Shown here in pieces: positions 48,683 through 59,629 of a stretch of DNA of 64,000 nucleotides. The notes under the pieces are model-generated. The model was not told the origin of the DNA, ran no database searches, and saw only the letters and a program-made list of their open reading frames with translations. Numbering within the stretch: position 1 is the first letter of the stretch; every line of letters begins with the position of its first letter. The DNA is from Coenobita brevimanus (lineage: Eukaryota > Arthropoda > Malacostraca > Decapoda > Coenobitidae): contig CM064655.1 in assembly GCA_032717465.1 (NCBI GenBank), positions 14,732,652 through 14,796,651 on the forward strand, given 5' to 3'. Made by a program: the position numbers and the translations under genes.

Positions 48683-49080
48683 CAGGCAACCCGTAACATT
48701 TGCAGATTCAACTTGCACGGGTCTCGCGCATTCGTGGACTGCCCCTCTGAGGAAACAAGATTCTGTTCGTGGCCACAAAGTGTAGCAGCACTCAGTCGCG
48801 GAAGTCTGTGGAAGTCACCAGATATATGGTAATTTACTCTAACTTAGTACAGCCATACCCAGTCAAAACTTATTTGTTATTAAACATTTCTATACAATTG
48901 GTCTGTTACTATTTGATATTTCATGCTGCCTTCAGGTCCCAGATATGGTTTATTAGGTACAGTGTGTGTACACTTCGTCACAGGGGGTGATTTGTGGCTG
49001 AAGAGGCATTTACAGGAGGGCACACCAACCATTCGAGGGGTCTGTGTCCCCTAACCTCTGCAAATGTGGAGGGCCACCTA
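48683..49080. mobile_element. Candidate small Tigger-like element
   Basis: It starts CAGGCAACCCGTAACATTTG after TA (48681-48682), interrupting an endonuclease remnant. The right side, read in reverse, has GGTGGCCCTCCACATTTGCA before TTAGGGGACAC, an imperfect inverted match. No coding sequence. The right boundary is approximate. Confidence 0.45.
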
Positions 49081-49099
49081 GATACTTATATACTTAACA

Positions 49100-49136
<37 letters not shown>
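49100..49136. repeat. (TA)n microsatellite
   Basis: About 18 TA units immediately before the RTE LINE leader. Confidence 0.95.
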
Positions 49137-49138
<2 letters not shown>

Positions 49139-52100
49139 GTATTTCAAGAATACTCCCCCAGTATCCCTGCTTGTCGTAAAAGGCGACTAAAAGGGTTGGC
49201 GGAGGGTTAGTGCCCCTCCCCGGAAAACAACTAACTAAAAAAACAAACAATAAGCCTCAGACAAGGACTGACCAAAAGATGACGACCAAGGACCGGACTA
49301 AGGACATGGTTATCAGAACATGGAATGTAAGGGGAGCGAATGATGAGGTGAAAGAGAGAGAGAGATTGTTCAGGTGCTTGAGGGTGCGAAAGTGGATGTA
49401 TGTGGAATAACTGAAACCAAATGGAGAGAAGAAAGTGTGAGAGAATGGGAGTATGGATGGGGTATATGTTCAGGAGTAGGTGAGAATGAGAGGGCAAAGG
49501 AAGGAGTATGTATAGTTGTGACTAAAAGATGGAAGTAGAGCATAAGACAGTATGGATCAGTTGGCTCAAGGATTGTGTGGGTAAAGTTGAAAGTTGGAAC
49601 ACACATGTGGGCGATTTTGTGTGTGTGTATGCGCCAACACAAGATCGTGCTAGAAGAGTGAGAGAAGAGTTCTGGACAAATGTAGAAGTGTGCATAGAAA
49701 AGTTTGGAAGGAATGAGAGAGTGTTTTTGATCGGTGATATGAATGGTAAAGTTGGGAATGTGAAGGTGGATGGAATAGTTGGTGAGTGGGGTGTGCCTGC
49801 TGAGATAAATGAGAATGGCAGTGCATTAGTGGACATTTGTGCTGGGAGGGGGTTGGTGATAGCCAATACCCTTTTCAGGCACAGGATGATCCACAGGTAT
49901 ACATGGCGAATGAAAGGAAGGCAATGATTGATTATGTGTGTGTGGATGAAAGGATGCGAAGATGTGTAATGGATGCATGAGTTTATAGAGGTTGGGGGAG
50001 TGGACTTTCTGACCACTACTTGGTGGTGGCCAGAATTAGAATTCAAGTAAGATGGAGGAATAGAGGAAGAGAAAGATGAGAGGAAGGAGTAGTTGCAAGG
50101 AGAGTGGAAAGGTTACAAGGGGATGAGAAAAAGGCAGAGTATAAGAGAGAAGTGGAGGAACGATTGAGCAAATATGAATTTGAGCAGATGGGAGACGTGG
50201 AAGGTGTGTGTGGGATGTTTACAGAAGAAATATGTGCAGCATGTGATATGGTGTGTGGAAGGAAGAGAAGACGGAGGGGGGTGCAAGGAACAGTGTGGTG
50301 GACTGAAGAGGTAAGACAGGCTGTGGCACAAAGGAAGAATGCATACAATGAATGGATGAGAAATAGGGGCGTGGAAGAAGTTGAGAGGTGGAAGAGAGAG
50401 TTATATGTAGAAAGAAAGAAAGAAAGAGGTGAAAAGATTAGTAAGAGAGAGTAAGAAGAGAGTGGATGAGAAATTTGGAAGGAATTTGAGTGTAAAGTGG
50501 AGGGACTGTAAGAAAATGTTCTGGAAAGAGGTGAAAAGAGTAAGACATGAAGGAAGTGAAGTTAGCAGGGGAGTGAAAGATAAAAATGGTAGATTACTAG
50601 TGGAGAAGGGAGAAAAAGTGAGCAGATGGAGAGAACATTTTAAGGAATTGTTGAACATAGAGGATGGAAGTAATGCGAGTATAAGTGGCTGGGGAATGGC
50701 TGGGAGAAGGAGGGAGGTGAGAAGACAGGAAGAAATCAGTAGGATTGAAGTTGTGGAAGCAATGAAGTAAGTTAAATCGGGGAAAGCCCCAGGAGTTGAT
50801 GGAGTGTGTAGTGAAATGCTGAAGCATGGGGGAGAGATAGTAGTAGAATTGATGTGGAAGATGTGTAGATTGGCCTGGGAGGAAGGTGGAGTGCCGGATG
50901 ATTGGAAGTCAGGTATAATTATTCCCTAGTACAAAGGAAAAGGGGAAAAAGAAGTGTGTGGTAATCATAGGCGCATTTGTCTTCTTAGTATAATAGGAAA
51001 AGTGTATGGTAGGATACTTATTGACAGAGTTAGAGAAAGAACAGAGAAATTAGTTGAAGAAGAACAGGGAGGCTTTAGGAAGGGAAGAGGTTGTGTAGAT
51101 CAGATATTCATTCTTAGATCTTTAGTGGAAAAGTTTCTAGAGAAGGGAAAGAAGTTGTATGCGGCTTTCATGGATTTGGAGAAAGCATATGACAGGGTGG
51201 ATAGACAAGGATTGTGGAAAGTGTTAAGAATATATGGAGTAGATGGGAAGTTGTTGAATGCTGTGAAGAGTATGTACGATGGTGCGAAGGCTGCAGTGCG
51301 TGTGGATGGTGAACTATGTGAATTTTTCTCTTTGAAAGTTGGGTTGAAACAGGGATGTGTTGTGTCTCCATGGTTGTTCAATCTGTACATGGATGGGGTA
51401 ATAGAGGTACAAGGTAGGGTAGTGGATGTTGGAGTGGCCCTGGTGAGAGAGGATAGTGTTTGGAAACTCCTTGTACTGTTGTTTGCAGATGATACTGTGT
51501 TGTTGAGTGAAGACAAAGGGGAGCTGCAAGGCTTGGTGGATGAGTTTGGGAGAGTGTGTATGAAACGGAATCTAAAGGTGAATGTAGGGAAGAGTAAAGT
51601 GATGGTCTTTGAGAGAGGTGAAGTCAGTGAATGTACAGCGAGGTTGGATGGTGAGGAATTGGAAAATGTGAGTACGTTTAACTACTTGGGTAGTGTGATG
51701 AGTAAGGATGGAGGTTTGGAGGGTGAAGTGCTTGAAAGGGTACAGCAGGGAAGAAAGGTTGCTGGTTCTTTGAAAGCAGTGATAAGAAACAGGGAAGTGA
51801 GCATGGAAGTGAAAAAGTTACTACATGACAGTATTGTGATACCAACTCTAACGTACGGAAGTGAAGCTTGGACGTTGTTGGAAGGACACAAGTCAAGAGT
51901 GAGAGCAGTGGAAATGAGTTATTTAAGAGGAGCCTGTGGAGTCACATGGAGAGACAGGCTGACGAATGAGGATATAAAGGAGCGTTGTGGTGTGGATGTG
52001 GATGTGATAGGAAGCGTTATGAGGAACACACTGAGGTGGTTTGGCCATGTGGAGAGGATGGAGGGTGAAAGACTGACGAAGAGAGTGTATGTGAGTGAGG

Positions 52101-52285
52101 TGGAGGGGGGAAGGGGGAGGGGGAGGCCGAGGATGAGATGGAGGGATGGGGTGGAGAGGTATATGAGAGAGGGGGGTGTGAGTTGGGAGCAGGGCAGTGA
52201 AATGGCGGGGGACAGGGCGACTTGGAGGTGATTTGTTTGTGGCTACCCCAAACAGGATTGAGGCATCTGGCAATAGATAGACAGA
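49137..52285 (+). mobile_element. RTE LINE (family RA), nearly full length
   Basis: Leader with CCCTGCTTGTCGTAAAAGGC (49162) and ggttggcggagggttagtgc (49194), endonuclease, RT, and a very short 3' end (ttgtggctaccccaaacagg...ctggcaatagatagacaga) with a tetranucleotide tail. Short 3' ends with microsatellite tails are characteristic of RTE LINEs. Other copies: 52330-52955, 55031-55749 and 56475-58968. It supplies the tail found on the SINEs at 471 and 45421. Confidence 0.87.
49307..52231 (+). pseudogene. Endonuclease-reverse transcriptase of RTE family RA
   Basis: Endonuclease in fragments: VIRTWNVRGANDEVKERERL, CVYAPTQDRARRVREEFW, FLIGDMNGKVGNVKVDGIVG and SGLSDHYLVVARI. Linker: WWTEEVRQAVAQRKNAYNEW. 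The RT survives as one 425-codon frame (50954-52231): HRRICLLSIIGKVYGRILI, GGFRKGRGCVDQIFIL, FMDLEKAYDRVDRQGLW, VGLKQGCVVSPWLFNLYMDG and LFADDTVLLSE (about 51480-51510), then LTYGSEAWTLL, LRWFGHVERMEGERLTKR and a GRGRPRMRWRDGVERYM end. The endonuclease and linker have many frameshifts, so the protein is dead although the RT half looks well preserved. Confidence 0.88.
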
Positions 52286-52292
52286 TAGATAT

Positions 52293-52295
52293 ATT

Positions 52296-52326
<31 letters not shown>
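52293..52326. repeat. (TA)n microsatellite
   Basis: Separates the tail of one RTE copy from the truncated start of the next. Confidence 0.95.
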
Positions 52327-52329
<3 letters not shown>

Positions 52330-52334
<5 letters not shown>

Positions 52335-52955
52335 GTAATGTGAGTACGTTTAAGTACTTCGGTAGTGTGATGAGTAAGAATGGAGGTTTAGAGGGTGAAG
52401 TGCTTGAAAGGGTACAACAAGGAAGAAAGGTTGCTTGTTCCTTTAAAGCAGTGATAAGAAACAGGGAAGTCAGCATGGAAGTGAAAAAGTTCCTAAATGA
52501 CAGTATTGTGATACCAACTCTAACGTGTGGAAGTAAAGCTTGGACCTTGTTGGAGGGACACAAGAGTGAGAGCAATGGAAACGAGTTTTTTGAGAGAGTC
52601 ACATGGAGTGACAGACTGACAAATGAGGAAGTGAAGGAGCATTGTGGTGTGGATGTGGATGTGATAGGAAGTGTTAGGAGAAACACATTAAGGTAGTTTG
52701 GCCATATGGAGAAGACGAGAGAGTAAGAGACTGATGAGGAGAGTGTATGTGGGTGAGGTAGAAGGGGGGACACGGAGGGGAAGGCCAAGGATGAGATGGA
52801 GGGATGGAGTGGAGAGGTATATGAGAGAGGGAGGTGTCAACTGGAAGCAGGGCAGTGAAATGCCGGGGGACAGGGCGACATGTAGGTGATATGTTTGTGG
52901 CCACCTCTTACGGGATTAAGCTGTCTGGCAATAGATAGACAGATAGCCAGCACCA
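52330..52955 (+). pseudogene. RTE family RA, 5'-truncated tandem copy
   Basis: It repeats the 3' 620 bp of the preceding copy in the same orientation, starting at the STFKYFGSVMSKNGGLEG segment and ending with the same ctggcaatagatagacagata tail. It reads SFKAVIRNREVSMEVKKFLN, ends of RT and GRPRMRWRDGVERYMREGG, with several stops (for example in LR.FGHM). It is diverged from its neighbour, so it is an independent insertion or an old duplication. Confidence 0.85.
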
Positions 52956-54120
52956 TCCATGAGTTACGCATATGTCTAAATGCAGAATTTTGCGAGCTTT
53001 CTTGTGGACTCTATGTAATTTCAATATGACCAATAGTAGTCGAATAAATTGAAAAAAAAAAAAATGAAAACTCACAAGTCAGTGTCATCACCACTGAGGA
53101 GGGTAGGGACTGGGGGAGTGTGGGGGAAGCCGGGAGGGTAATAAGGTGGGAAGGGAGGGGGGGCAGAGGCGAGGCTGTGGGCAGAATTCTCCCCCTTCTC
53201 AACAGGTGGACAGGCGCTTTTGCCTTACATTCTCTCGTGGCTTGCATCTGTTCGACACCAAGTGGCCATGCGGAAACACAATGCATTGAGACCGAGGGAC
53301 TTTCGACCTTCAATAGAGAGGCAGACAGCCACTGTCGCCAAACATGTACTCATGGCTTGTGGTCTGTGTTCGATGGAGGTGACGGATGGGAAAGACTTAG
53401 TCCTCGTGGCCATGCGATATCAGACATTCGGTGAAGAATGCGCACGGACATTTTGACTCCGCTTGCAGGTCACAGTCCTATTACTCGGGTGCTGGAGGTT
53501 CGTTGGGAGTGATAGGACAAGCGCGTGATTTTGACCATTCAGGACAGGGTCAGATGGACATTTTAGCTCTGATTGTGGGTTAAAGACAACTGTACTTCCC
53601 ACTCACGGCTCAAGCCCAGCAGCCACGATACCAAATGTTTGGATATGTTGGCTGGCCAGCCAAGTTCTCGGGCACTTTTACATCTGGATAATAGCAAGTA
53701 AATTAGGATAAATGGTTTAATAGAGCCAAGGCCCAGTGTCCAGATACTGAACACGTTTGGATAATGAATGTCTGAATAACTGAAGGATCACTGTAATTCA
53801 TAAATCCGTTGTGCCAGCCAGGAGTTAGCATCAGCAAGTATCTGTCTTTATTAGTACTGTATAATTAATATCGACTGTCAGGGGTAAGATTACACTTTCT
53901 CTGAGGCCAACAGTATCAACAATTCAGCATTCAAGAATGATTAGTCTCCGCTGTGTACTGTTGAGAAAGTTTATGAAATTCTCGTCTTTACAGAACAAGC
54001 GAAGGAAGCCAGCATAATGTGAAACCTTACTACTTTATTTCACAAGTTGATTCCCTTGTGATAAGTGGGGACTTTCCTCTTCTCCCATACATACGAGAAA
54101 TATTTGGTACAGGTACGGTA
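52956..54120. other. Intron sequence with a Tigger-type right end
   Basis: No exon recognised. The sequence ending at 53793, just before TA (53794-53795), reads in reverse CAGTGATCCTTCAGTTATTC then AGACATTCATTATCC, typical of a Tigger-type terminus. No corresponding left end could be placed, so the element is either truncated or too decayed. G-rich sequence near 53100-53170 is low complexity. Confidence 0.5.
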
Positions 54121-54122
54121 TA

Positions 54123-54983
54123 CAGTAATCCCCATAACATCCGGACGCTAAATTCACGGACACCCCAATTTCCAGACATTTTGGGCCTGGGCCTTCAAAA
54201 CCCCAAAACAGCCAAAACACAAAAAAAATCCAAAATAAAAATCCAAAATTTTTTCCATCCATAATCCGTAATTGATGCGCGGCGCCGAACAGCTGTGTTT
54301 ACACATGGCCCCTTCACCCCTTCCTTCCTCCCCCCTCCCCAGTTACCGCCTAACTTCCATCATGAGTAGATGCTCATCGCAATGGATGCTGCATGTGCTC
54401 GGTTTTGTGAATAAACAGTGATTAAACTGCAATACCTCACCACTAGACCACATGGGAATTAACAGTGTTGTGCAGTTAAAATAATAGAATTTAGAATGCA
54501 AAGGATTAAGTGTGGAGTGCAAACTGGCGGTTGAAGCTGGTGGCTGAAACTGGCGTGGTGCAATTAAGAACAGAATGCGCAGTGTTAAACAATTATAACT
54601 CACAGTGCAAAGAATTAAGTGCAGCACAACACTGGATTACTGGACATGCTTCAAGAGCATTTTCAACACTGCCTGAGCCTTAGAGATGGCGGCCACAGAC
54701 GTGCTGTAAGTACCCTGTACACTGCTAAATATTTTCTGTGCTCATTTCTAATTCCTCATTCTCTCATTTATTTCAGGCTATAATTATGTCCATTACTGGT
54801 GTGAATAGGGTCCTACCTAGGTGCTATTCATGTCCGGTAAGAAGTTATTTAGGTGGCTTTCAAAGTTAGGCTGGGTTAGGGTCCATAAATACCAGTCCAG
54901 GAGGCAGGGGCCCAATATCCTGACAAAACTAACTGCCAGACATGCCTTTAGCTGTATTACGTCCGATATTAAAGGGATTACTT
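54123..54983. mobile_element. 0.86-kb non-autonomous Tigger-type element, uninterrupted copy
   Basis: 861 bp between TA (54121-54122) and TA (54984-54985); left end CAGTAATCCCCATAACATCC, right end in reverse AAGTAATCCCTTTAATATCG. It aligns throughout with the outer element at 28608-33212 but lacks both insertions there, so it shows their empty target sites. The interior shares cactagaccacatgggaatt with the transposase-bearing element at 25086-26838. The right TA is shared with the next element. Confidence 0.85.
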
Positions 54984-54985
54984 TA

Positions 54986-55801
54986 CACCGCTATACGATA
55001 CCCCTATATGCGATGCCCCGGCTTAATGATCTATCTATCTATCTATTGCCAGACGCCTCAATCCCGTTTGGGGTGGCCACAAACAAATCGCCTCCAAGTC
55101 GCCCTGTCCCCCGCCATTTCACTCCCCTGCTCCCAACTCACACCCCCCTCTCTCATATACCTCTCCACCCCATCTCTCCATCTCATCCTCGGCCTCCCCC
55201 TCCCTCTTTCCTCCTCCACCTCACTCACATACACTCTCTTCGTCAGTCTTTCACCCTCCATCCTCTCCACATGGCCAAACCACCTCAGTGTGTTCCTCAT
55301 AACGCTTCCTATCACATCCACATCAACACCACAATGCTCCTTTATATCCTCATTCATCAGCCTGTCTCTCCATGTGACTCCACAGGCTCCTCTTAAATAA
55401 CTCATTTCCACGGCTCTCACTCTTGACTTGTGTCCTTCCAACAACGTCCAAGCTTTACTTCCGTACGTTAGAGTTGGTATCACAATACTGTCATGTAGTA
55501 ACTTTTTCACTTCCATGCTCACTTCCCTGTTTCTTATCACTGTTTTCAAAGAACCAGCAACCTTTCTTCCCTGCTGTACCCTTTCAAGCACTTCACCCTC
55601 CAAACCTCCTTCCTTACTCATCACACTACCCAAGTACTTAAACGTACTCACATTTTCCAATTCCTCACAATCCAACCTCGCTGTACATTCACTGACTTCA
55701 CCTCTCTCAAAGACCATCACTTTACTCCTCCCTACATTCACCTTTAGATGGGGGGTAGAAATACCACCATACCTCACCGAATGATGGCCAAACCCCAATT
55801 T

Positions 55802-55845
<44 letters not shown>

Positions 55846-56266
55846 ATTCTGATCATATTTTAGACTAAACTGTGTGTTTAGGTTGATTTATAAACTGTTT
55901 TTTGACTTAGATTAATGTGTTTTGGCCATAGGTGGGGTGAACATTGTTGTTTTGGGGTACAGTTTACTAAGCTTGATTTCTTCCAGACATATTTGATGAT
56001 TTTCAGATTTTAGTTGTTGGTTTATTGAGTTATATATAGGTGTTAGGCTTAGGTTAGCTTCTTTTACACCTGTTAGGCCATTTAGATTGGCTTTAAACTT
56101 GTTTTTGGGTTCATTTGGGTGAGTTTTGGACTTGGTTGGAGGGGAAACCCAAGGCTGAAAAATGCATCCTATTACTTTACAAGTTAAATCTACCCTGATA
56201 CATGATACCCTGCCACAAGATGTGTTTTTACCTAACCAACTGCATCATTAAACTGGGGTATACTTG
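54986..56266. mobile_element. Another Tigger-like element, split by an RTE LINE
   Basis: Left end CACCGCTATACGATACCCC after TA (54984-54985), right end in reverse CAAGTATACCCCAGTTTAATG before TA (56267-56268). The left part resembles the left end of the element at 60895 (ATACCCCAATATACAATACC). Without the inserted LINE (55031-55749) it is about 560 bp. A 34-T run at 55807-55840 lies inside. No coding sequence of its own. Confidence 0.65.
55031..55749 (-). pseudogene. RTE family RA, 5'-truncated copy
   Basis: Minus strand. It starts within LKVNVGRSKVMVFERGEVSE, continues through NREVSMEVKKLLHDSIVIPT, LTYGSKAWTLLEGHK and LRWFGHVERMEGERLTKRVY to MRWRDGVERYM, and ends with the ctggcaata(GATA)n tail. 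The frame is open for over 220 codons, so it is a relatively young insertion. Bases GAT occur on both sides (55028-55030 and 55747-55749). The matching uninterrupted sequence is at about 60944-60960. Confidence 0.88.
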
Positions 56267-56273
56267 TATTTCA

Positions 56274-59050
56274 TGAACCCCTTCATAGCTGCCAGCCTTT
56301 GAACAACGCTTTACAGTACCGGTGTCAGTGACAATGAGTTAGGGTGAGCAATGAGACATCGCAAACAATTATGGGAAGGGAATGAAGGTCGCTGGTATGT
56401 TTACACAACACCACTCTACCATCACAAGCAGTCAGGCATTCACTTCATTCCTGATGTTATTTTGTTACATGCTATCTATCTACCTATCTATTGCCAGACG
56501 CCTTAATACCGTAAGGGGTGGCCACAAACAAATCGCCTCAATGTTGTCCTGTCCCTTGCCATTTCACTGCCCTGCTCCCAGCTAACACCCCCCTCTCTCA
56601 TATGCCTCTCCACTCCATCCCTCCAACTTATCCTTGGCCTCCCCCTCCCTCTCCCCCCTTCCATCTCACTCACATATACTCTCCTCATTAGTCCCTCACT
56701 CTCCATCCTCTCCACATGGCCAAACCACCTCAATGTGTTTCTCCTAATGCTTCCTGTCACATCCACATCCACACCACAACGATCCTTCACTTCCTCATTT
56801 GTCAATCTGTTTCTCCATATGACTCCATATGCTCCTCGCAAGTAACTCATTTCCACAGCTCTCACTCTTCAATTCTGTCCCTCCAACAAGGTCCAAGCTT
56901 CATTACATACATTACAGTTGGTATCATAATACTGTCATGCAGTAACTTTTTCACTTCCAAGCTCACATGTTCACTTCCCTGTTTCTTATCACTGCTTTCA
57001 AGGAACCAGCAACCGTTCTTCATTGTTGAACCCTTTCAAGCACTTCACCCTCTAAACTTCCATCCTTACTCATCACACTTCCCAAGTACTTAAACAAACT
57101 CACATTTTCCATTTCCTCCTCATCCAACCTCACTGTACATTCACTAACTTCACCTCTCTCAAAGACCATAACTTTACTCTTCCCTACATCCACCTTTAGA
57201 TTTCGTTTCTTACATAATCTCCCAAACTCAGCCACCAAGCCTTGCAGCTCCCCTTCCTCTTCACTTAACAACACAGTATAATCTGCAAACAACAGTACAG
57301 GGAGTTTCCAAACACAGCCCTCTCTCATTAGGGCCACTCCAACATCCACTGCCCTACCATGTATCTCTCTTATAACCCCATCCATATACAGATTGAACAA
57401 CCATGGAGACATGACACATCCCTGTTTCAATCCAATCTTCAAATAGAAAAATTCAGTCAGTTCACTATCCACACGCACTGCAGCCTTAGCACCCTCATAC
57501 ATATTCTTCATGGCATTCAACAACTTCTCATCTACTCCAGATATTCTTCATACTTTCCACAATCCTTGTCTATCAACCCTGTCATATGCTTTCTCCAAAT
57601 CCATGAAAGCTGCATACAACTTCTTTCCTTTCTCTAGAAACTTTTCCACTAAAGATCTCAGAATGAATATCTGATCTATACAACCTCTTCCCTTCCTAAA
57701 TCCTCCCAGTTCTTCTCCAATTAATTCCCGTTATTTCCCTTACTCTGTCAATAAGTACTTTTCCTATTACACGATAAAGAAAAATGCCCCTATGACTACC
57801 ACATACTTCTTTTTCGCCTTTTTCCTTGTACAGAGGAATAATAATTCCTGACTTACAATCATCTGGAACTCTACCTTCCTCTCAGGCCAATCTGCACATC
57901 TTCCACATCCATTCTACTACTGTCTCTCCCACATGCTTCAGTATTTCACCACACACTCCATCAATTCCAGGGGCTTCCCCCATTTTAACCTTCTTCATCG
58001 CTTCTACAACTTCCATCCTACTGATTTCTTCCTCTTGTCTTACATCCCTCACATCCCTCCCCAGCCACTTATACACGCATTACTTTCTTTCTCTATTTTC
58101 AACAATTCCTTTAAGTGTTCTCTCCATCTACTCACTTTTTCTCCCTTCTCCACTAGTAATCCACCATTTTTATCTTTCACTCCCCAACTAAATTCTTTGA
58201 CACCCTGTCTAACTCTCTTTACCTCTTTCCAGAACAGTTTCTTACATTCCCTCTACTTTACACTCAAATTCCTTCCTAATTCCTCAATCAATCTCTTCCT
58301 ACTCTCTCTTACTAATCTTTTCACCTCTCTCTTCCACTCTACATACAACTCTCTCTTCTGTCTCTCAACTTCTTCCATGCTCCAGTTTCTCATCCACTCA
58401 TTATATGCTTTCTTCTTTTGTGCCACAGCCTCTCTCACCTCTTCATACCACCATGCTGTTCCCTGCACACCCCTTCGTCTTCTCTTCACCCCACACGACA
58501 CCTCACATGCTGCACAGATTTTTTGTGAATATTTTGCACACACCTTTCACATCCCCCATCTGCTTCAATTCTTATTTCCCCAATCGCTCCTCCACTTCCC
58601 TCTTATATTCTGCACTTTTTTCATCCTCTTGTAACCTTTCCACCCTCCTTGTATGAGCTACTTCCTCCTGTCCTTCCCTTCTTCTATTTCTCCATTTCAT
58701 TTGGACACTGATTCTGACCACCACTTGGTGGTGGTCAGAGAGTCCACTCCCCCAACCTCTATGTACTCTTGCATCCATTACACACCTTCTTATCCTGTCA
58801 TCCACACATTCCGTTCATTCAGTTCACTATCCACCCTTCTCATCACCCGCCACGTATATCTGTGGATCATTTTGTGCCTCAAGAGGGTATTGGTTATCAA
58901 CAACCCCCTCATGGCACAAATGTCCACTAAAGCAATGCCAATCTCATCCATCTCTGCAAGCACACCCCACATGCTAATGTAGCAAAACCCCTAATTTTGA
59001 GTAAGTTTCTTCCATTATGCCGGAAACAATCATAGGTCCTGCATAACGAA
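56274..59050. repeat. TTAA-type repeat (family P), split by an RTE LINE
   Basis: It starts TGAACCCCTTCATAGCTGCC (degenerate TTAA) and matches copies at 59450 and 59630: gaacaacgctttacagtacc, caattatgggaagggaatga and agtcaggcattcacttcat. At 56467 it is interrupted by an RTE LINE and resumes at 58977 with atgtagcaaaacccctaatt, matching the region near 60680 of the third copy. CCCC after TTAA suggests a piggyBac-type non-autonomous element (inference). Confidence 0.65.
56475..58968 (-). pseudogene. RTE family RA, 5'-truncated copy with target duplication
   Basis: Minus-strand LINE from the late endonuclease (GVLAEMDEIGIALVDICAMR, LRHKMIHRYTW) through linker (WWYEEVREAVAQKKKAYNEW) and RT (VGLKQGCVMSPWLFNLYMDG-type block as IGLKQGCVMSPWLFNLYMDG; the catalytic FADD is read as FADY) to LRWFGHVERMESEGLMRRVY and the (GATA)n tail. 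ACATGCTA occurs on both sides (56467-56474 and 58969-58976), an 8-bp target duplication. Frameshifts break the RT near 57020, 57560 and 57720, and the altered FADD would be inactivating. Confidence 0.87.
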
Positions 59051-59440
59051 CGTGATAAGGGAGGAAATCTTTCAGCAAGAGAAGGTAATTTACTATCCTC
59101 TAAACGGTCTGAAAAACACAAAAAACAAACTAGAGGAATATGAACTGAATTGGTAAGGTCTTTAGGCTGTATGCTTAGACCAAAATTTAGGGTTTCACAA
59201 TTTGTGGGGACGAAATGGAACAAAAATGTTTGCTTATCAGAAAAAAATTATTCCTTCATCCCACGTGTTCTAGTAAGTTAGCATTCAGTTCCACATTCTT
59301 ACTTCAATATCGCTCTTCCCAACACATTACGGACTGACTGAGCACACAGTTATTTCTGCCCCTTAAAGTTAAGTGTACATTTACTGCTCTTTTTTTTTTT
59401 CGTTCTTATGTGTATGGATGAAAGAGATATTACTGATACA
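59051..59440. other. Nothing recognised
   Basis: AT-rich intron-like sequence between the interrupted and the intact family P repeats. A minus-strand frame at 58927-59223 has no recognisable product. A T10 run lies near 59391. Confidence 0.4.
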
Positions 59441-59447
59441 AACAATA

Positions 59448-59618
59448 AAGTATTCCATTAACAGCCGACCTTGAACAACACTTTACTGTAAAAGTGTCAG
59501 TGTCGTTGAGTTAGGGCGTGCTATAAAATACTGCGAACAATTGTGGGAAGGGAACGAAGGTCACTGGTATGTTTACATGGCCCTACTCTACCATCCCATG
59601 CAGTCAGGCATTCACAAT
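59448..59618. repeat. TTAA-type repeat (family P), short copy
   Basis: Starts cattaacagccgaccttgaa, contains agtgtcagtgtcgttgagtt and ends cagtcaggcattcac. It shows the sequence that the next copy would have without its inserted LTR: cagtgtcgttgag is continuous here. The phrase aataaagtattccattaac occurs before both this copy and the next one. Confidence 0.75.
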
Positions 59619-59629
59619 AAAGTATTCCA

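Noticed and set aside
53120..53456. Two overlapping plus-strand frames of 78-104 codons
   Set aside because: No motif, G-rich low-complexity start, and likely part of a decayed Tigger-type element ending at 53793.
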